NCBI GenBank assembly: GCA_001564255.1
Contig: LKNC01000024.1
Location: forward strand, 1 to 16,196
From: Natrialbaceae archaeon Tc-Br11_E2g1
Lineage (GTDB): Archaea > Halobacteriota > Halobacteria > Halobacteriales > Natrialbaceae
Reading direction: 5' to 3'
DNA: 16,196 nt
In this document: positions 7,213 to 14,195 of the stretch, piece by piece
Layout of the letters: the number at the start of each line of letters is the position of its first letter
Numbering within the stretch: the first letter of the stretch is position 1
Program-made: the position numbers and the translations under genes
Notes under the pieces: generated by a model
Told to the model about the DNA's origin: nothing
Databases searched by the model: none
Seen by the model: only the letters and a program-made list of their open reading frames with translations

Positions 7213-7569
7213 TCACTCGCGGACGACGTCCTCGACGACCCCCTCGAGTGTCGATCGCTCGCGGGCGGCCTCGAGAACCGCCTCCTCCTCGATCGCGAGT
7301 TCGTATTTCGGGCGGCCCTTCCCGATCGGCGACCGCTCCGGTGGCTCGTGTTCGGCGACGGCCCCCGCCGCCTCGAGGCGGTACAGCGATCGGATGATCT
7401 CGGCTTCCGAGACCCTGCCGACGACGGGATCGTCCGCCCGTTCGACGAGAGAGAGGCAGGTCCGTCGCAGGTCGTGGGTCTGTGCCGGTTCGGACTCCAC
7501 CTCGAGCAACGACAGGAGCACGAGCCGTTCGGCGAGGGAGGCCGACTCGAGCGCATCCTCAGTTTCCAT
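7213..7569 (-). CDS. Winged-helix DNA-binding regulator
   Basis: The 118-residue protein is a single winged-helix domain. Helices cover about residues 11-23 (SLAERLVLLSLLE) and 32-43 (HDLRRTCLSLVE). The likely recognition helix is VSEAEIIRSLYRLEAAGAV (53-71), and the wing SPIGKGRPKYELAI (80-93) follows. This pattern resembles PadR-like or other small haloarchaeal wHTH regulators, but I cannot name the subfamily. No separate ligand domain is visible. The ATG at 7569 is supported by TTAATA (7593-7598) about 27 bases upstream. The open frame continues further upstream but overlaps gcvH in a different frame and is not real coding there. It lies 84 bases before the membrane protein start and downstream of gcvH, so it could regulate either; this is inference. 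Confidence 0.82.
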   Translation of the reverse strand: METEDALESASLAERLVLLSLLEVESEPAQTHDLRRTCLSLVERADDPVVGRVSEAEIIRSLYRLEAAGAVAEHEPPERSPIGKGRPKYELAIEEEAVLEAARERSTLEGVVEDVVRE

Positions 7570-7592
7570 ACGATAGCATTCGACACGGACAG

Positions 7593-7598
7593 TATTAA
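7593..7598 (-). promoter_or_regulatory. TATA box for the winged-helix regulator
   Basis: TTAATA on the minus strand is centred about 27 bases before the ATG at 7569, consistent with a leaderless transcript separate from gcvTH. Confidence 0.45.
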
Positions 7599-7727
7599 GT
7601 TCTGTATGCTCGGCGCTCGCGTTCAGACCGGTTCCGACAGGCCCGGTCCGGAGGGGCGAACCCCCACTGGTCCGGCCTGCAGTCGACCCGCGGTGGTATT
7701 CTGGCCGGGCGATCGACGGGGGAATCG

Positions 7728-8111
7728 TTACACGATCTGGGCTTCGTACTCCTCGGCAGAGAGCAGGCCCTCGAGTTCGCTCCCGTCGTCCGGATCGATC
7801 TCGATCATCCAGCCGTCGCCGAAGGGATCGTCGTTTACGAGTTCGGGTGCGTCGTGGAGGTCGTCGTTTACCGCGACGACCTCGCCACTGACCGGCGCGT
7901 ACAGGTCCGAGACGGCTTTGATCGACTCGACGACGCCGAACGCTTCCTCCCCGGTAACCCCCTGACCAACCTCCGGGAACTCGACGAAGACCACGTCGCC
8001 GAGTTCGTCCTGTGCGAACTCGGAGATGCCGACCCGAACCGTGCTTTCCGTCTCGAGTGCCCACTCGTGTGATTCCAGGTACCGTCTATCCTCGGGAACG
8101 TCGAAGCTCAT
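7728..8111 (-). CDS. gcvH: Glycine cleavage system H protein
   Basis: This 127-residue lipoyl carrier shuttles the aminomethyl group of glycine between the P, T and L proteins of the glycine cleavage system. The lipoylation site is Lys65 in [19 protein letters not shown] (61-79), the family hallmark. The N-terminal YLESHEWA (11-18) and [18 protein letters not shown] (27-44) are also typical. The C-terminal end DGWMIEIDP and LLSAEEYE matches the usual length. The start at 8111 gives the standard N-terminus; the upstream in-frame ATG at 8147 lies within gcvT. The gene follows gcvT with only four bases between stop and start, so the two are surely co-transcribed. The gcvP genes that often follow are not present; a 158-base gap and a winged-helix gene come next. 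Confidence 0.96.
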   Translation of the reverse strand: MSFDVPEDRRYLESHEWALETESTVRVGISEFAQDELGDVVFVEFPEVGQGVTGEEAFGVVESIKAVSDLYAPVSGEVVAVNDDLHDAPELVNDDPFGDGWMIEIDPDDGSELEGLLSAEEYEAQIV

Positions 8112-8115
8112 TGTG

Positions 8116-9213
8116 TTATACTGTCTCGATGAACGGGATCGTTTCAACCCTTGCCTTTTTCGACTGGCCGCGAACGACGACCCGCAGGGTCGTGCCGGGC
8201 TCTGCGTACTCGACGGGGACGTAAGCGAAGCCGATCGGTTTGCCGAGTGTGGGGCTCATCGTCCCGCTGGTCACCGTCCCGATCACGCGGCCGTCGGCGT
8301 TCGTCACGTCGTAGCCGTGACGGGGCACACCACGGTCGATGAGTTGGATGCCGACGAGTCGCTCCTCGACGCCTTCCGCGTCGACTCGCTCTAGGGCATC
8401 CCGGCCGACGAACTCGGTCTCGAGGGAGACGACGAAACCGATTCCGGCCTCGTAAGGTGTGCGTGGGTCGTCCTCGGGGTCGAAGTCCTGGCCTGCAAGG
8501 AGGAGACCGGCCTCGATCCGGAGGGTGTCGCGTGCGCCGAGGCCACACGGCTGACAGTCAACGGCCGACCAGACCGTCTCCGCGGCGTCCCACGGGACGA
8601 GGAACTCGAAGCCGTCCTCGCCGGTGTAGCCCGTCCGGGCAGCCAGACACTCGACGCCCGCCACCGTGGTGTGTCCCGACTCGAACCGCCGGCGGTCGGA
8701 GAGGCCGGCCTCGGCGACGTCGGCCGCGAGGGAAACCGCCTCGGGCCCCTGGAGAGCGAACATGGCGTACTCGTCGGTCCGGTTGTCGACCGTCGCCTCG
8801 AGGCCCCACTCGTTTTTGTGTTCGACCCACCGCTCGTGAGTCCACTCGTCGTTGCCCGCGTTCGGGACGAACAGGTACGTCGGTTGCTCTTGGTGGTCGG
8901 GGAGCCGATAAACGATCGTGTCGTCGAGGACGATCCCCTCCTCGTCCGTGATCGCCGCGTACTGGGAGTCGCCGACCTCGAGGCGACCCACGTCGTTGGT
9001 CGTCAGCCGGTTCATCAGCGTCGTCGCGTCGGGGCCGGTGACGTGGATCTGACCCATATGCGAGACGTCGAAGATCCCGACGCCCTCACGAACCGCCTCG
9101 TGTTCCTCGCGGATCGAATCGAACTCGACGGGCATATCCCAGCCACCGAACTCGGTGAACTTGGCCCCGTACTCGTCGTGTAGCCCACGCAACGGTGGCG
9201 TCTCGAGCGGCAT
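8116..9213 (-). CDS. gcvT: Glycine cleavage system aminomethyltransferase (T protein)
   Basis: The 365-residue protein transfers the one-carbon unit from the H-protein-bound aminomethyl group to tetrahydrofolate (or a haloarchaeal folate), releasing ammonia. The N-terminal [25 protein letters not shown] and [13 protein letters not shown] (48-60) are GcvT signatures. [10 protein letters not shown] (95-104) is the folate-site region with its acidic residue. [10 protein letters not shown] and [14 protein letters not shown], in the second half, are also conserved. The length is normal. The ATG at 9213 has an A/T-rich element (9236-9242) about 26 bases upstream. The gene is first in an operon with gcvH. 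The protein is acidic, as expected for a haloarchaeon. Identification is secure. Confidence 0.96.
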   Translation of the reverse strand: MPLETPPLRGLHDEYGAKFTEFGGWDMPVEFDSIREEHEAVREGVGIFDVSHMGQIHVTGPDATTLMNRLTTNDVGRLEVGDSQYAAITDEEGIVLDDTIVYRLPDHQEQPTYLFVPNAGNDEWTHERWVEHKNEWGLEATVDNRTDEYAMFALQGPEAVSLAADVAEAGLSDRRRFESGHTTVAGVECLAARTGYTGEDGFEFLVPWDAAETVWSAVDCQPCGLGARDTLRIEAGLLLAGQDFDPEDDPRTPYEAGIGFVVSLETEFVGRDALERVDAEGVEERLVGIQLIDRGVPRHGYDVTNADGRVIGTVTSGTMSPTLGKPIGFAYVPVEYAEPGTTLRVVVRGQSKKARVETIPFIETV

Positions 9214-9235
9214 ACTCGAACCGACACCGTCTGCG

Positions 9236-9242
9236 TAGTAAT
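9236..9242 (-). promoter_or_regulatory. TATA-like element for gcvTH
   Basis: ATTACTA on the minus strand is centred about 26 bases before the gcvT ATG, the spacing seen for other leaderless genes here. Confidence 0.4.
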
Positions 9243-9270
9243 GTCTTTTCGTCGACCGGGGATCGCCGGC

Positions 9271-9768
9271 TCACGGCTCGCGGTCGGCCGGCGGTGGACC
9301 GACGATCTCGATGCCGTGATCGGCGGCTTTCCGCTGCACCGACTCGATCGCGGCGTCCGACGGCGGAGTGTCGGGGACGAGGCGCTCCTCGGCTGGCTCG
9401 CCGACGTCGGCCACGAACGCCCCGAACCCGGCCGGCTGTGTGAGCGTGACGATAGTCGTCGGCTCGGTCGCCAGAAGGCTGTGAGCCTCCCCACGTGGGA
9501 GCACGACGAGCTCCCCTGTAGTCGCCTCCTGTGAGCCCTCCTCGTCGAAGACAGTCAGTCGTCCCTCGGTGACCTGGACCAGCTCGTCGGCGTTCTCGTG
9601 GACGTGCATCGGTGGGCAGTGTCCCTCACGGAGTCGCATCTCGACGACCGAGAACCGGCCGTCGGTCTCCGACCCCGAGAGGGCGACGAACGATAGCGTA
9701 TCCAGAAACCGATACGGCTCTCCCGTCCCGCCGTCGACGACAGTCGTACTGATCGGAAGTTCACCCAT
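9271..9768 (-). CDS. Cupin-domain protein
   Basis: The 165-residue protein holds one cupin domain. Motif 1 fits the consensus exactly: G-HCPPM-HVH-ENAD-E-LVQVTE-G, giving two metal-ligand histidines and a glutamate. Motif 2 reads GELVVLPRGEAHSLLA, with the third histidine but Ala in place of the usual final Asn. These residues should bind one divalent metal ion. Cupins include dioxygenases, isomerases and regulators, so the substrate cannot be named. The C-terminal 40 residues are a polar extension. The ATG at 9768 is preferred over 9783 because GTTTATGA (9791-9798) is centred 27 bases before it. It is transcribed in the same direction as gcvT but with its own promoter. Confidence 0.88.
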   Translation of the reverse strand: MGELPISTTVVDGGTGEPYRFLDTLSFVALSGSETDGRFSVVEMRLREGHCPPMHVHENADELVQVTEGRLTVFDEEGSQEATTGELVVLPRGEAHSLLATEPTTIVTLTQPAGFGAFVADVGEPAEERLVPDTPPSDAAIESVQRKAADHGIEIVGPPPADREP

Positions 9769-9790
9769 GAGTGGAGAACACACTCACCGA

Positions 9791-9798
9791 TCATAAAC
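9791..9798 (-). promoter_or_regulatory. TATA box for the cupin gene
   Basis: GTTTATGA on the minus strand lies in the 41-base gap after the thioredoxin-like gene, centred 27 bases before the ATG at 9768. Confidence 0.5.
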
Positions 9799-9809
9799 GT
9801 TGGCGGCCG

Positions 9810-10160
9810 TCACGCCCGATCCACGACGCCCGGGGCGTGCTCCTCGAGGAACTCGAGTACGTCACTCACTCCCTGAAACCCCTCGACTTTTCTGGCGGCC
9901 TCCTCGCCCTCACGAAAGACCAACAGGGCGGGAACCGACCGAACGGGGTACGCCTCGAGGAGTCGCGGGTCGTCGGCGGGGTTTACCATCCCGACGGCGA
10001 CGTCACTCGCCCGGGCGACGTTCCCCAGCACGGGTTCCATCGCCCCACACTTCGGACAGCCCGAGGTGTAAAACTCCACGAGCGCGACGTCGTGGTCGGA
10101 AACGAACTCCTCGAGGGCTGCCCCGCCCTCGAGGTGGACCGGTTTTTCGGCCTGGCTCAT
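9810..10160 (-). CDS. Thioredoxin-like protein with CPKC active site
   Basis: The 116-residue protein has a thioredoxin fold. The strand VALVEFYTSGCPKCGAMEPVL carries the redox motif CPKC (35-38) in place of the classic CGPC, and the cis-proline SVPAL (75-79, Pro77) comes later with the strand LLVFREGEE. The predicted role is dithiol-disulphide exchange in the cytoplasm; no signal peptide or membrane anchor is present. The missing Gly-Pro in the active site should change the redox potential relative to thioredoxin. The start at 10160 gives the normal thioredoxin N-terminus and has CGTTTTC (10184-10190) 27 bases upstream. The longer open frame to 10307 overlaps the divergent NYN gene and is not supported. 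The partner or substrate is unknown. Confidence 0.9.
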   Translation of the reverse strand: MSQAEKPVHLEGGAALEEFVSDHDVALVEFYTSGCPKCGAMEPVLGNVARASDVAVGMVNPADDPRLLEAYPVRSVPALLVFREGEEAARKVEGFQGVSDVLEFLEEHAPGVVDRA

Positions 10161-10183
10161 ACCGGCCGTACACGTCCCCGTCC

Positions 10184-10190
10184 GAAAACG
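10184..10190 (-). promoter_or_regulatory. TATA-like element for the thioredoxin-like gene
   Basis: CGTTTTC on the minus strand is centred 27 bases before the ATG at 10160. It lies in the 91-base divergent region shared with the NYN gene. Confidence 0.4.
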
Positions 10191-10221
10191 GTGTCGTCCC
10201 CACAGGCTGGCTTTCGTCACA

Positions 10222-10227
10222 CATATC
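10222..10227 (+). promoter_or_regulatory. TATA-like element for the NYN-domain gene
   Basis: CATATC is centred about 27 bases before the ATG at 10252. Confidence 0.4.
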
Positions 10228-10251
10228 TTCCGAACCCGACTACCCCGAGCC

Positions 10252-10722
10252 ATGTTCGATCGCGTTCGCGCCCGTCTTGAGTCCTCTCCCGGATCAGCCA
10301 CGGCCACAACACCTGCCGTCGGCCTCTTCGTCGACGGGCCGAACGTCTTTCGCGAGGAGTTCGACGTCGACCTAGACGACCTCCGGGAGATCGCCGACCG
10401 CCTCGGAAGGGTCGGCGTTCTGCGACTCTATCTCGACGAACACGCCACGCCGGGGCTGATCCAGGCCGCCGAAGCCAGGGGCTTCGAGGTCGTCACCACG
10501 AGCGGGGACGTCGACGTCAAACTCGCTGTCGACGCCACCGCCCTCGTCGTCGAGCAGTCACTGGACGTCCTCGCGATCGTCTCCCGGGATACGGACTTCA
10601 AGCCGGTGATCGAGTACGCCGGGAAGACGGGTGTGGAGACGATCGCGGTCGCCCCCGGCAGTCACGGCCGCTCGGACGCCCTACAGAACGCCGCCGACGA
10701 CGCGATAACACTCGACGTGTAG
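10252..10722 (+). CDS. NYN-domain (PIN-like) putative ribonuclease
   Basis: The 156-residue protein matches the archaeal NYN family (LabA/TIGR00288-like), which shares the PIN/FLAP nuclease fold. Acidic residues that should hold a metal ion are Asp28 and Asn31 in LFVDGPNVF, Asp86/Asp88 in SGDVDVKLAVDA with Asp94, and Asp113/Asp115 in IVSRDTDFKPVI. All are intact, so an active metal-dependent RNase is plausible. The first 20 residues are a variable leader rich in Ala, Ser and Thr. The length is typical. The start is supported by the TATA-like CATATC. It is divergent from the thioredoxin-like gene. The RNA substrate is unknown. Fold confidence is high; actual nuclease activity is inference. Confidence 0.92.
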   Translation: MFDRVRARLESSPGSATATTPAVGLFVDGPNVFREEFDVDLDDLREIADRLGRVGVLRLYLDEHATPGLIQAAEARGFEVVTTSGDVDVKLAVDATALVVEQSLDVLAIVSRDTDFKPVIEYAGKTGVETIAVAPGSHGRSDALQNAADDAITLDV

Positions 10723-10812
10723 CTTTTCTGACCCGTATTTCCGACCGACTCGCCGCGGTAAGTCACTGTTTGAGGCAACGATTGCTGCAGACTCCGACGC
10801 GATCGACAACGG

Positions 10813-10817
10813 TTAAG
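10813..10817 (+). promoter_or_regulatory. TATA-like element for the small ORF-yeiH operon
   Basis: TTAAG is the only A/T-rich patch near the start of the 45-residue ORF and is centred 29 bases before its ATG at 10844. This suggests the transcript begins with the small ORF, not with the transporter gene. Confidence 0.4.
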
Positions 10818-10843
10818 TGCGCCCGCCGGTTGACACAGAACGG

Positions 10844-10981
10844 ATGCAGTTTTCCCCATCCCGCGCGGTCGCACTCGCCGTCTCCTACTGGCGTGGCCTC
10901 GAGCGCGACTGGAAAAGCGTCGCCATCGGTGCGGGTATCGTCGCACTGGTCGTCCTCCTCGAGGTCCCGGTCCCCTGGTGA
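10844..10981 (+). CDS. Small single-helix membrane protein upstream of yeiH
   Basis: The ORF runs from ATG 10844 to TGA 10979-10981 and encodes 45 residues. The N-terminal half, MQFSPSRAVALAVSYWRGLE, is amphipathic. Residues 25-39 (SVAIGAGIVALVVLL) make one likely membrane helix, and the protein ends VPVPW. It is too short for routine gene calling. Support comes from the TATA-like element 29 bases upstream, a stop only three bases before the transporter ATG, haloarchaeal codon use, and the lack of any other explanation for a promoter placed this far upstream. I know no family for it. It may be a small partner of the transporter or a translated leader that couples to it. Confidence 0.6.
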   Translation: MQFSPSRAVALAVSYWRGLERDWKSVAIGAGIVALVVLLEVPVPW

Positions 10982-10984
10982 CCG

Positions 10985-11968
10985 ATGGCGGTTCGCCGAC
11001 TCCTCCCGGGGCTCGCCGTCCTCTGTCTCGGGGCAGTCCTCGCGCGGGCGCTCTCGGTCACCGTGGGCGTCAACCACCTGCTCGTGGCGATCGCTCTCGG
11101 GTTCGTGTTGGCAAACAGCCTCGGCGTTCCGGAGCGACTCCGACCCGGGGTGGGGACCCACAACCTCTGGCTCGCGACCGGCATCGTCCTGATGGGTGCC
11201 TCCCTGACCCTCGAGACGGTCCTCGAGGTCGGCGGCGTCGTCTTGCTCGTCGTGGTCGGGGTCGCCGGGTTCACGATCCTCGTCGTCGAGGCGCTCGCCC
11301 GGAACGTCTTCGGACTCGCCGACGACCTCAGTTCGTTGCTCGCGGCCGGTGCCGGGATCTGTGGGGTGTCGGCGGTCGTGGCGGTCGCGGGGGTGATCCG
11401 TGCCCGCGAGGACAAGATCGCGTACGCGGCGGCCACAGTCCTGTTGTTCGACGCGATCACGATCGTCGTCTATCCGATCGTCGGCGATCTGCTCAGCCTG
11501 TCGGGGATCGTCTTCGGGATCTGGGCCGGCGTCAGCATGTTCTCGACTGGGCCGGTGGTCGCGGTCGGCTTCGCTCACTCGGAGGTCGCCGGCCAGTGGG
11601 CGACGATGACGAAACTCGCCCGGAACGCCTTAATCGGTGCCGTCGTCCTCGCCTACGCGAGTTACTACGCCCGGTCGGGGACCGGGAACCGCCCGTCAGT
11701 GCGGACGCTGTGGGCGGAGTTCCCGAAGTTCGTTCTCGGCTTTCTCGCCCTCGTCGTGCTCGCGAGTGTGGGCGTTCTTTCGCCGGCCCAGCAGGCGTCG
11801 ATCGAGAACGCATACAACTGGCTGTTTCTTCTGGCGTTCGTCGGTCTCGGAACGGAGATTCGCCTTTCCGGCCTCCGGAACACCGGCCTGAAACCCGCAG
11901 TCGTCGTCCTGGTCGCGTTCGTCATCGTGAGTACGCTCTCGCTCGTGTTGCTTTCGGTGTTGTTCTAG
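10985..11968 (+). CDS. YeiH/UPF0324 family transporter (putative sulfate exporter family)
   Basis: This 327-residue integral membrane protein has about ten hydrophobic segments. The family-specific motifs GAGICGVSAVVA (122-133) and WAGVSMFSTGPVVAVGFAHS (180-199) followed by KLARNALIG (210-218) are present, as is the C-terminal FVGLGTEIRLSGLRNTG (285-301). The family (PF03601) includes E. coli YeiH and is annotated as putative sulfate exporter; the true substrate here is unknown. Length is normal and no key segment is missing. The ATG at 10985 lies three bases after the stop of the 45-residue ORF, so translation is probably coupled. Its 3' neighbour is the 311-base gap before pstS, so it is not part of the pst operon. 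Confidence 0.93.
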   Translation: MAVRRLLPGLAVLCLGAVLARALSVTVGVNHLLVAIALGFVLANSLGVPERLRPGVGTHNLWLATGIVLMGASLTLETVLEVGGVVLLVVVGVAGFTILVVEALARNVFGLADDLSSLLAAGAGICGVSAVVAVAGVIRAREDKIAYAAATVLLFDAITIVVYPIVGDLLSLSGIVFGIWAGVSMFSTGPVVAVGFAHSEVAGQWATMTKLARNALIGAVVLAYASYYARSGTGNRPSVRTLWAEFPKFVLGFLALVVLASVGVLSPAQQASIENAYNWLFLLAFVGLGTEIRLSGLRNTGLKPAVVVLVAFVIVSTLSLVLLSVLF

Positions 11969-12279
11969 GGGCTCGAGATAGTCACAATAGTTGCCACCCG
12001 GAGTGTGAAGCGTCTAGCCGTGGAAAACCGGGACCCTCGGCGAGTGCCGGCAGCCGGCGGTCGGTGACGCCCGGCTCGGACTCCCGTCTGCTCAGCTCTG
12101 ACTTCGCCTCGAGACGCTTCCGTCCTGCCGTTTCGGGGATTGACGACGCTGCACGGCGATATCCGTCACCCAGGGGTTTGGCGCTCAGGACGAGGACCGT
12201 ATTGCTGGTATCTCGATGAACAAGGAAGAATTGCAGGGGTGAGAGGGGCTACAAACAGGGGTCCGTAAACGGGTGCTGT
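11969..12279. other. 311-base region upstream of the pst operon without a gene
   Basis: No convincing gene is visible on either strand. A 9-base inverted repeat, GAAGCGTCT (12007-12015) and AGACGCTTC (12112-12120), is separated by 96 bases. GCCGGC is repeated within 12045-12060. Nearer pstS, AAAC followed by a G-run occurs twice (12253-12261 and 12267-12273). TACAAAC around 12250-12256 is centred about 27 bases before the pstS ATG and could be its TATA element. The length suggests a regulated promoter, which fits phosphate control, but I cannot identify a Pho-box-like site. Confidence 0.5.
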
Positions 12280-13260
12280 ATGCAAGAACGCTACTCGCGA
12301 CGTTCCATGCTGAGTTTCGTCGGTGCCGGCTCCGTAACCGCTCTCGCCGGCTGTACCGGCGTGTTCGGCGACGGCGGTGACGAGGTCCGAATCTCCGGTG
12401 GCGTCGGTCCGCTCCCGATGGTCGAAGTGTGGGCTGATCGGTACGAAGGGCAAACCGACGCCTCCTTCGACATCTCCGGTGGCGGCACTGGCGTTGGCGT
12501 CTCGGACCTCTTCAACGGTCAGGTCGACATCGCGATGATGGGGCGCGACCCTTACGAGGAGGAGATCGACGAGGGTCTGTTCGCCGTCCCGATGCTCATC
12601 GACACCGTCGTCGGAACGGTCAACGTCGACAACCCCGTCCTCGAGGAGTTACAGGAGAACGGACTCACCCGGGAAGACCTCGAGGCTATCTTCACCGGAG
12701 AGGTCACGAACTGGGGCGAGGTCGTCGACGCCGACGTCGACGAAGAAATCACCGTCTACGGGCGTTCGGACTCCTCTGCAGCCTACGAACAGTGGGGCGA
12801 TTTCCTCGGCGGCGAGGACGACTCCTACAGCGAGAACGACCTCGAGGAACTCTCGGATGGAAACCACAACGGGGACCAGCAGGTCGCCGAAGCCGTCGGT
12901 TCCACCGAGAACGCCATCTCGCTCAACAACATCAACTACGTCTACGACCTGGAGAGTGGCGAACTCGAGGGCGATATCCGCCCGATTCCATTGGACATCG
13001 ACGGCGACGGGCTCTCCGAGGAAGAGGACTTCTACGAGACGCGCGAGGAGTTCCTCGTTGCGGTCGAAGCGGGGATCTACCCGGCCCCGCCGGCACGCGA
13101 GATGTTCCTCGCCTCGAACGGGGGGTTCGACGGGGAGACCTACGACTTCGTCGAGTGGGTCCTCACCGACGGGCAGGAGTACGTCCGCGATAACGGCTAC
13201 GTGCCACTCGAGGAGGACAGACTCGAAGAGGCACAGGAGAAGTTGGCCGAGGGGCCGTGA
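12280..13260 (+). CDS. pstS: Phosphate ABC transporter substrate-binding lipoprotein
   Basis: This 326-residue binding protein captures phosphate outside the cell for PstCAB. The N-terminus has a twin-arginine motif (SRRSML, 6-11), a hydrophobic stretch and the lipobox LAGC with Cys25. It should therefore be exported folded by Tat and lipid-anchored. GGVGPLPMVEVW (40-51), SGGGTGVGVSDLFNGQVDIAMMGR (65-88), IFTGEVTNWGEV (137-148) and YGRSDSSAAYEQW (159-171) match the PstS/PBP-like-2 phosphate site. The mature protein is very acidic. It is the first gene of pstSCAB. The start is fixed by the signal sequence; GGGTG lies six bases upstream as a weak ribosome site. Related oxyanion binders are possible, but the context makes phosphate most likely. 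Confidence 0.93.
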   Translation: MQERYSRRSMLSFVGAGSVTALAGCTGVFGDGGDEVRISGGVGPLPMVEVWADRYEGQTDASFDISGGGTGVGVSDLFNGQVDIAMMGRDPYEEEIDEGLFAVPMLIDTVVGTVNVDNPVLEELQENGLTREDLEAIFTGEVTNWGEVVDADVDEEITVYGRSDSSAAYEQWGDFLGGEDDSYSENDLEELSDGNHNGDQQVAEAVGSTENAISLNNINYVYDLESGELEGDIRPIPLDIDGDGLSEEEDFYETREEFLVAVEAGIYPAPPAREMFLASNGGFDGETYDFVEWVLTDGQEYVRDNGYVPLEEDRLEEAQEKLAEGP

Positions 13261-13265
13261 TCTAG

Positions 13266-14195
13266 GTGGACGGATCGACGGAATCGGGGAGACACCCCCG
13301 CCTCGGGCGGCGCCTGCTCACCGAACGTCTGAGTAGCTACTGGCTCACCGTCGCCGGCTACTTCGCGATCGCGCTGTTCGTCCTGATCGTCCTGTTGTTG
13401 CTCTATGAGTCACTCCCTTTGCTCTCTGAGTACTCGCTGGTTCAGTTGCTGACCTCCTCGAACTGGGACCCCGCACAGAACGAGTTTGGCTTCCTGCCGG
13501 CGATCGTCGGCACGATCTACGTGACCGCCCTCACGATGGCGATGGGGACGCCACTCGCGATCCTCACGGCGATCTACATCGCCGAGTTCGCCGAAGGGCG
13601 CACGAAGAGGCTCGTCTCGTCGTTCATCGACGTCCTCGCCGCCATTCCGAGTGTCATCTTCGGGCTGGTCGCGCTGATCGTCGTCGTTCCGTTCGTCGGC
13701 GACTACCTCGCGCCGGCGGTCGGCTCGAGCGCGACCGGTCTCGGGATCTTCACCGTCAGTCTCGTCATGGCGATCGTCATCACTCCGTTCATGATCTCGC
13801 TGTCAGTCGAGTCCCTCGAGGCACTCCCCGACGAACTCCGGGAGACCTCACTCGGCGTGGGCGCGACGAAGTGGGAGACGATCAGACACGTCCTGTTGCG
13901 GGCGGCAGGCCCCGGCATCTTCTCCGCCGTCTTGCTCGGCTTCGGGCGCGTCTTCGGGGCGACCATCGTCCCCGCGATGCTCATCGGCAGCCAGATGCAA
14001 CTCCCCGACTCGCCGTTTGCGACGGGACAGACCCTGCCGACGCTGATCGTCAACGACTTCGGTGAACTCATGTCCCTGCCCCTGACCCAGTCGGCGCTGA
14101 TCTTCGTCGGAGTCATACTCGTCGTCGTGGTCTGGCTGTTCAACTTCACCGCGATGCTCGCCCGTCGCCGTCTAAAGCGGAGGTGGCAGTACTGA
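13266..14195 (+). CDS. pstC: Phosphate ABC transporter permease PstC (GTG start)
   Basis: The 309-residue permease is one of the two membrane subunits of the phosphate importer. A basic N-terminus is followed by helix 1 (about 27-48) and five further segments near 77-103, 121-142, 159-180, 216-241 and 276-296. The loop EALPDELRETSLGVGATKWETIRHVLL (185-211) is the EAA motif that docks to the ATPase. The start is GTG at 13266, five bases after the pstS stop; no ATG precedes helix 1, so GTG use is well supported. The stop TGA overlaps the pstA ATG in TGATG. The family is clear. PstC and PstA are similar to each other, and their order here is the standard one. Confidence 0.93.
   Translation: MDGSTESGRHPRLGRRLLTERLSSYWLTVAGYFAIALFVLIVLLLLYESLPLLSEYSLVQLLTSSNWDPAQNEFGFLPAIVGTIYVTALTMAMGTPLAILTAIYIAEFAEGRTKRLVSSFIDVLAAIPSVIFGLVALIVVVPFVGDYLAPAVGSSATGLGIFTVSLVMAIVITPFMISLSVESLEALPDELRETSLGVGATKWETIRHVLLRAAGPGIFSAVLLGFGRVFGATIVPAMLIGSQMQLPDSPFATGQTLPTLIVNDFGELMSLPLTQSALIFVGVILVVVVWLFNFTAMLARRRLKRRWQY
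14179..14185 (+). promoter_or_regulatory. Shine-Dalgarno site for pstA
   Basis: GGAGGTG is near-perfect for the haloarchaeal 16S 3' end and lies nine bases before the ATG at 14195. It selects that ATG and rules against the in-frame GTG at 14183, which is inside the site. Confidence 0.8.

Noticed and set aside
7570..8064. Upstream extension of the winged-helix open frame
   Set aside because: It crosses gcvH in another frame, is Arg/Gly-rich, and the TATA element supports the start at 7569.
10763..11578. A 271-codon minus-strand frame antisense to yeiH
   Set aside because: Its composition (Asp, Arg and His repeats) is what the reverse complement of a membrane protein gives; no family is recognisable and the yeiH motifs are clear.
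10978..12219. A 413-codon plus-strand open frame
   Set aside because: It overlaps yeiH in another frame, is dominated by Arg, Gly and Pro, and shows no domain. Long shadow frames are common in GC-rich DNA.
12216..12242. Eight-residue ORF (MNKEELQG) before pstS as a leader peptide
   Set aside because: It has no ribosome site, no regulatory codon run and no attenuator-like structure; a frame this short is expected by chance.
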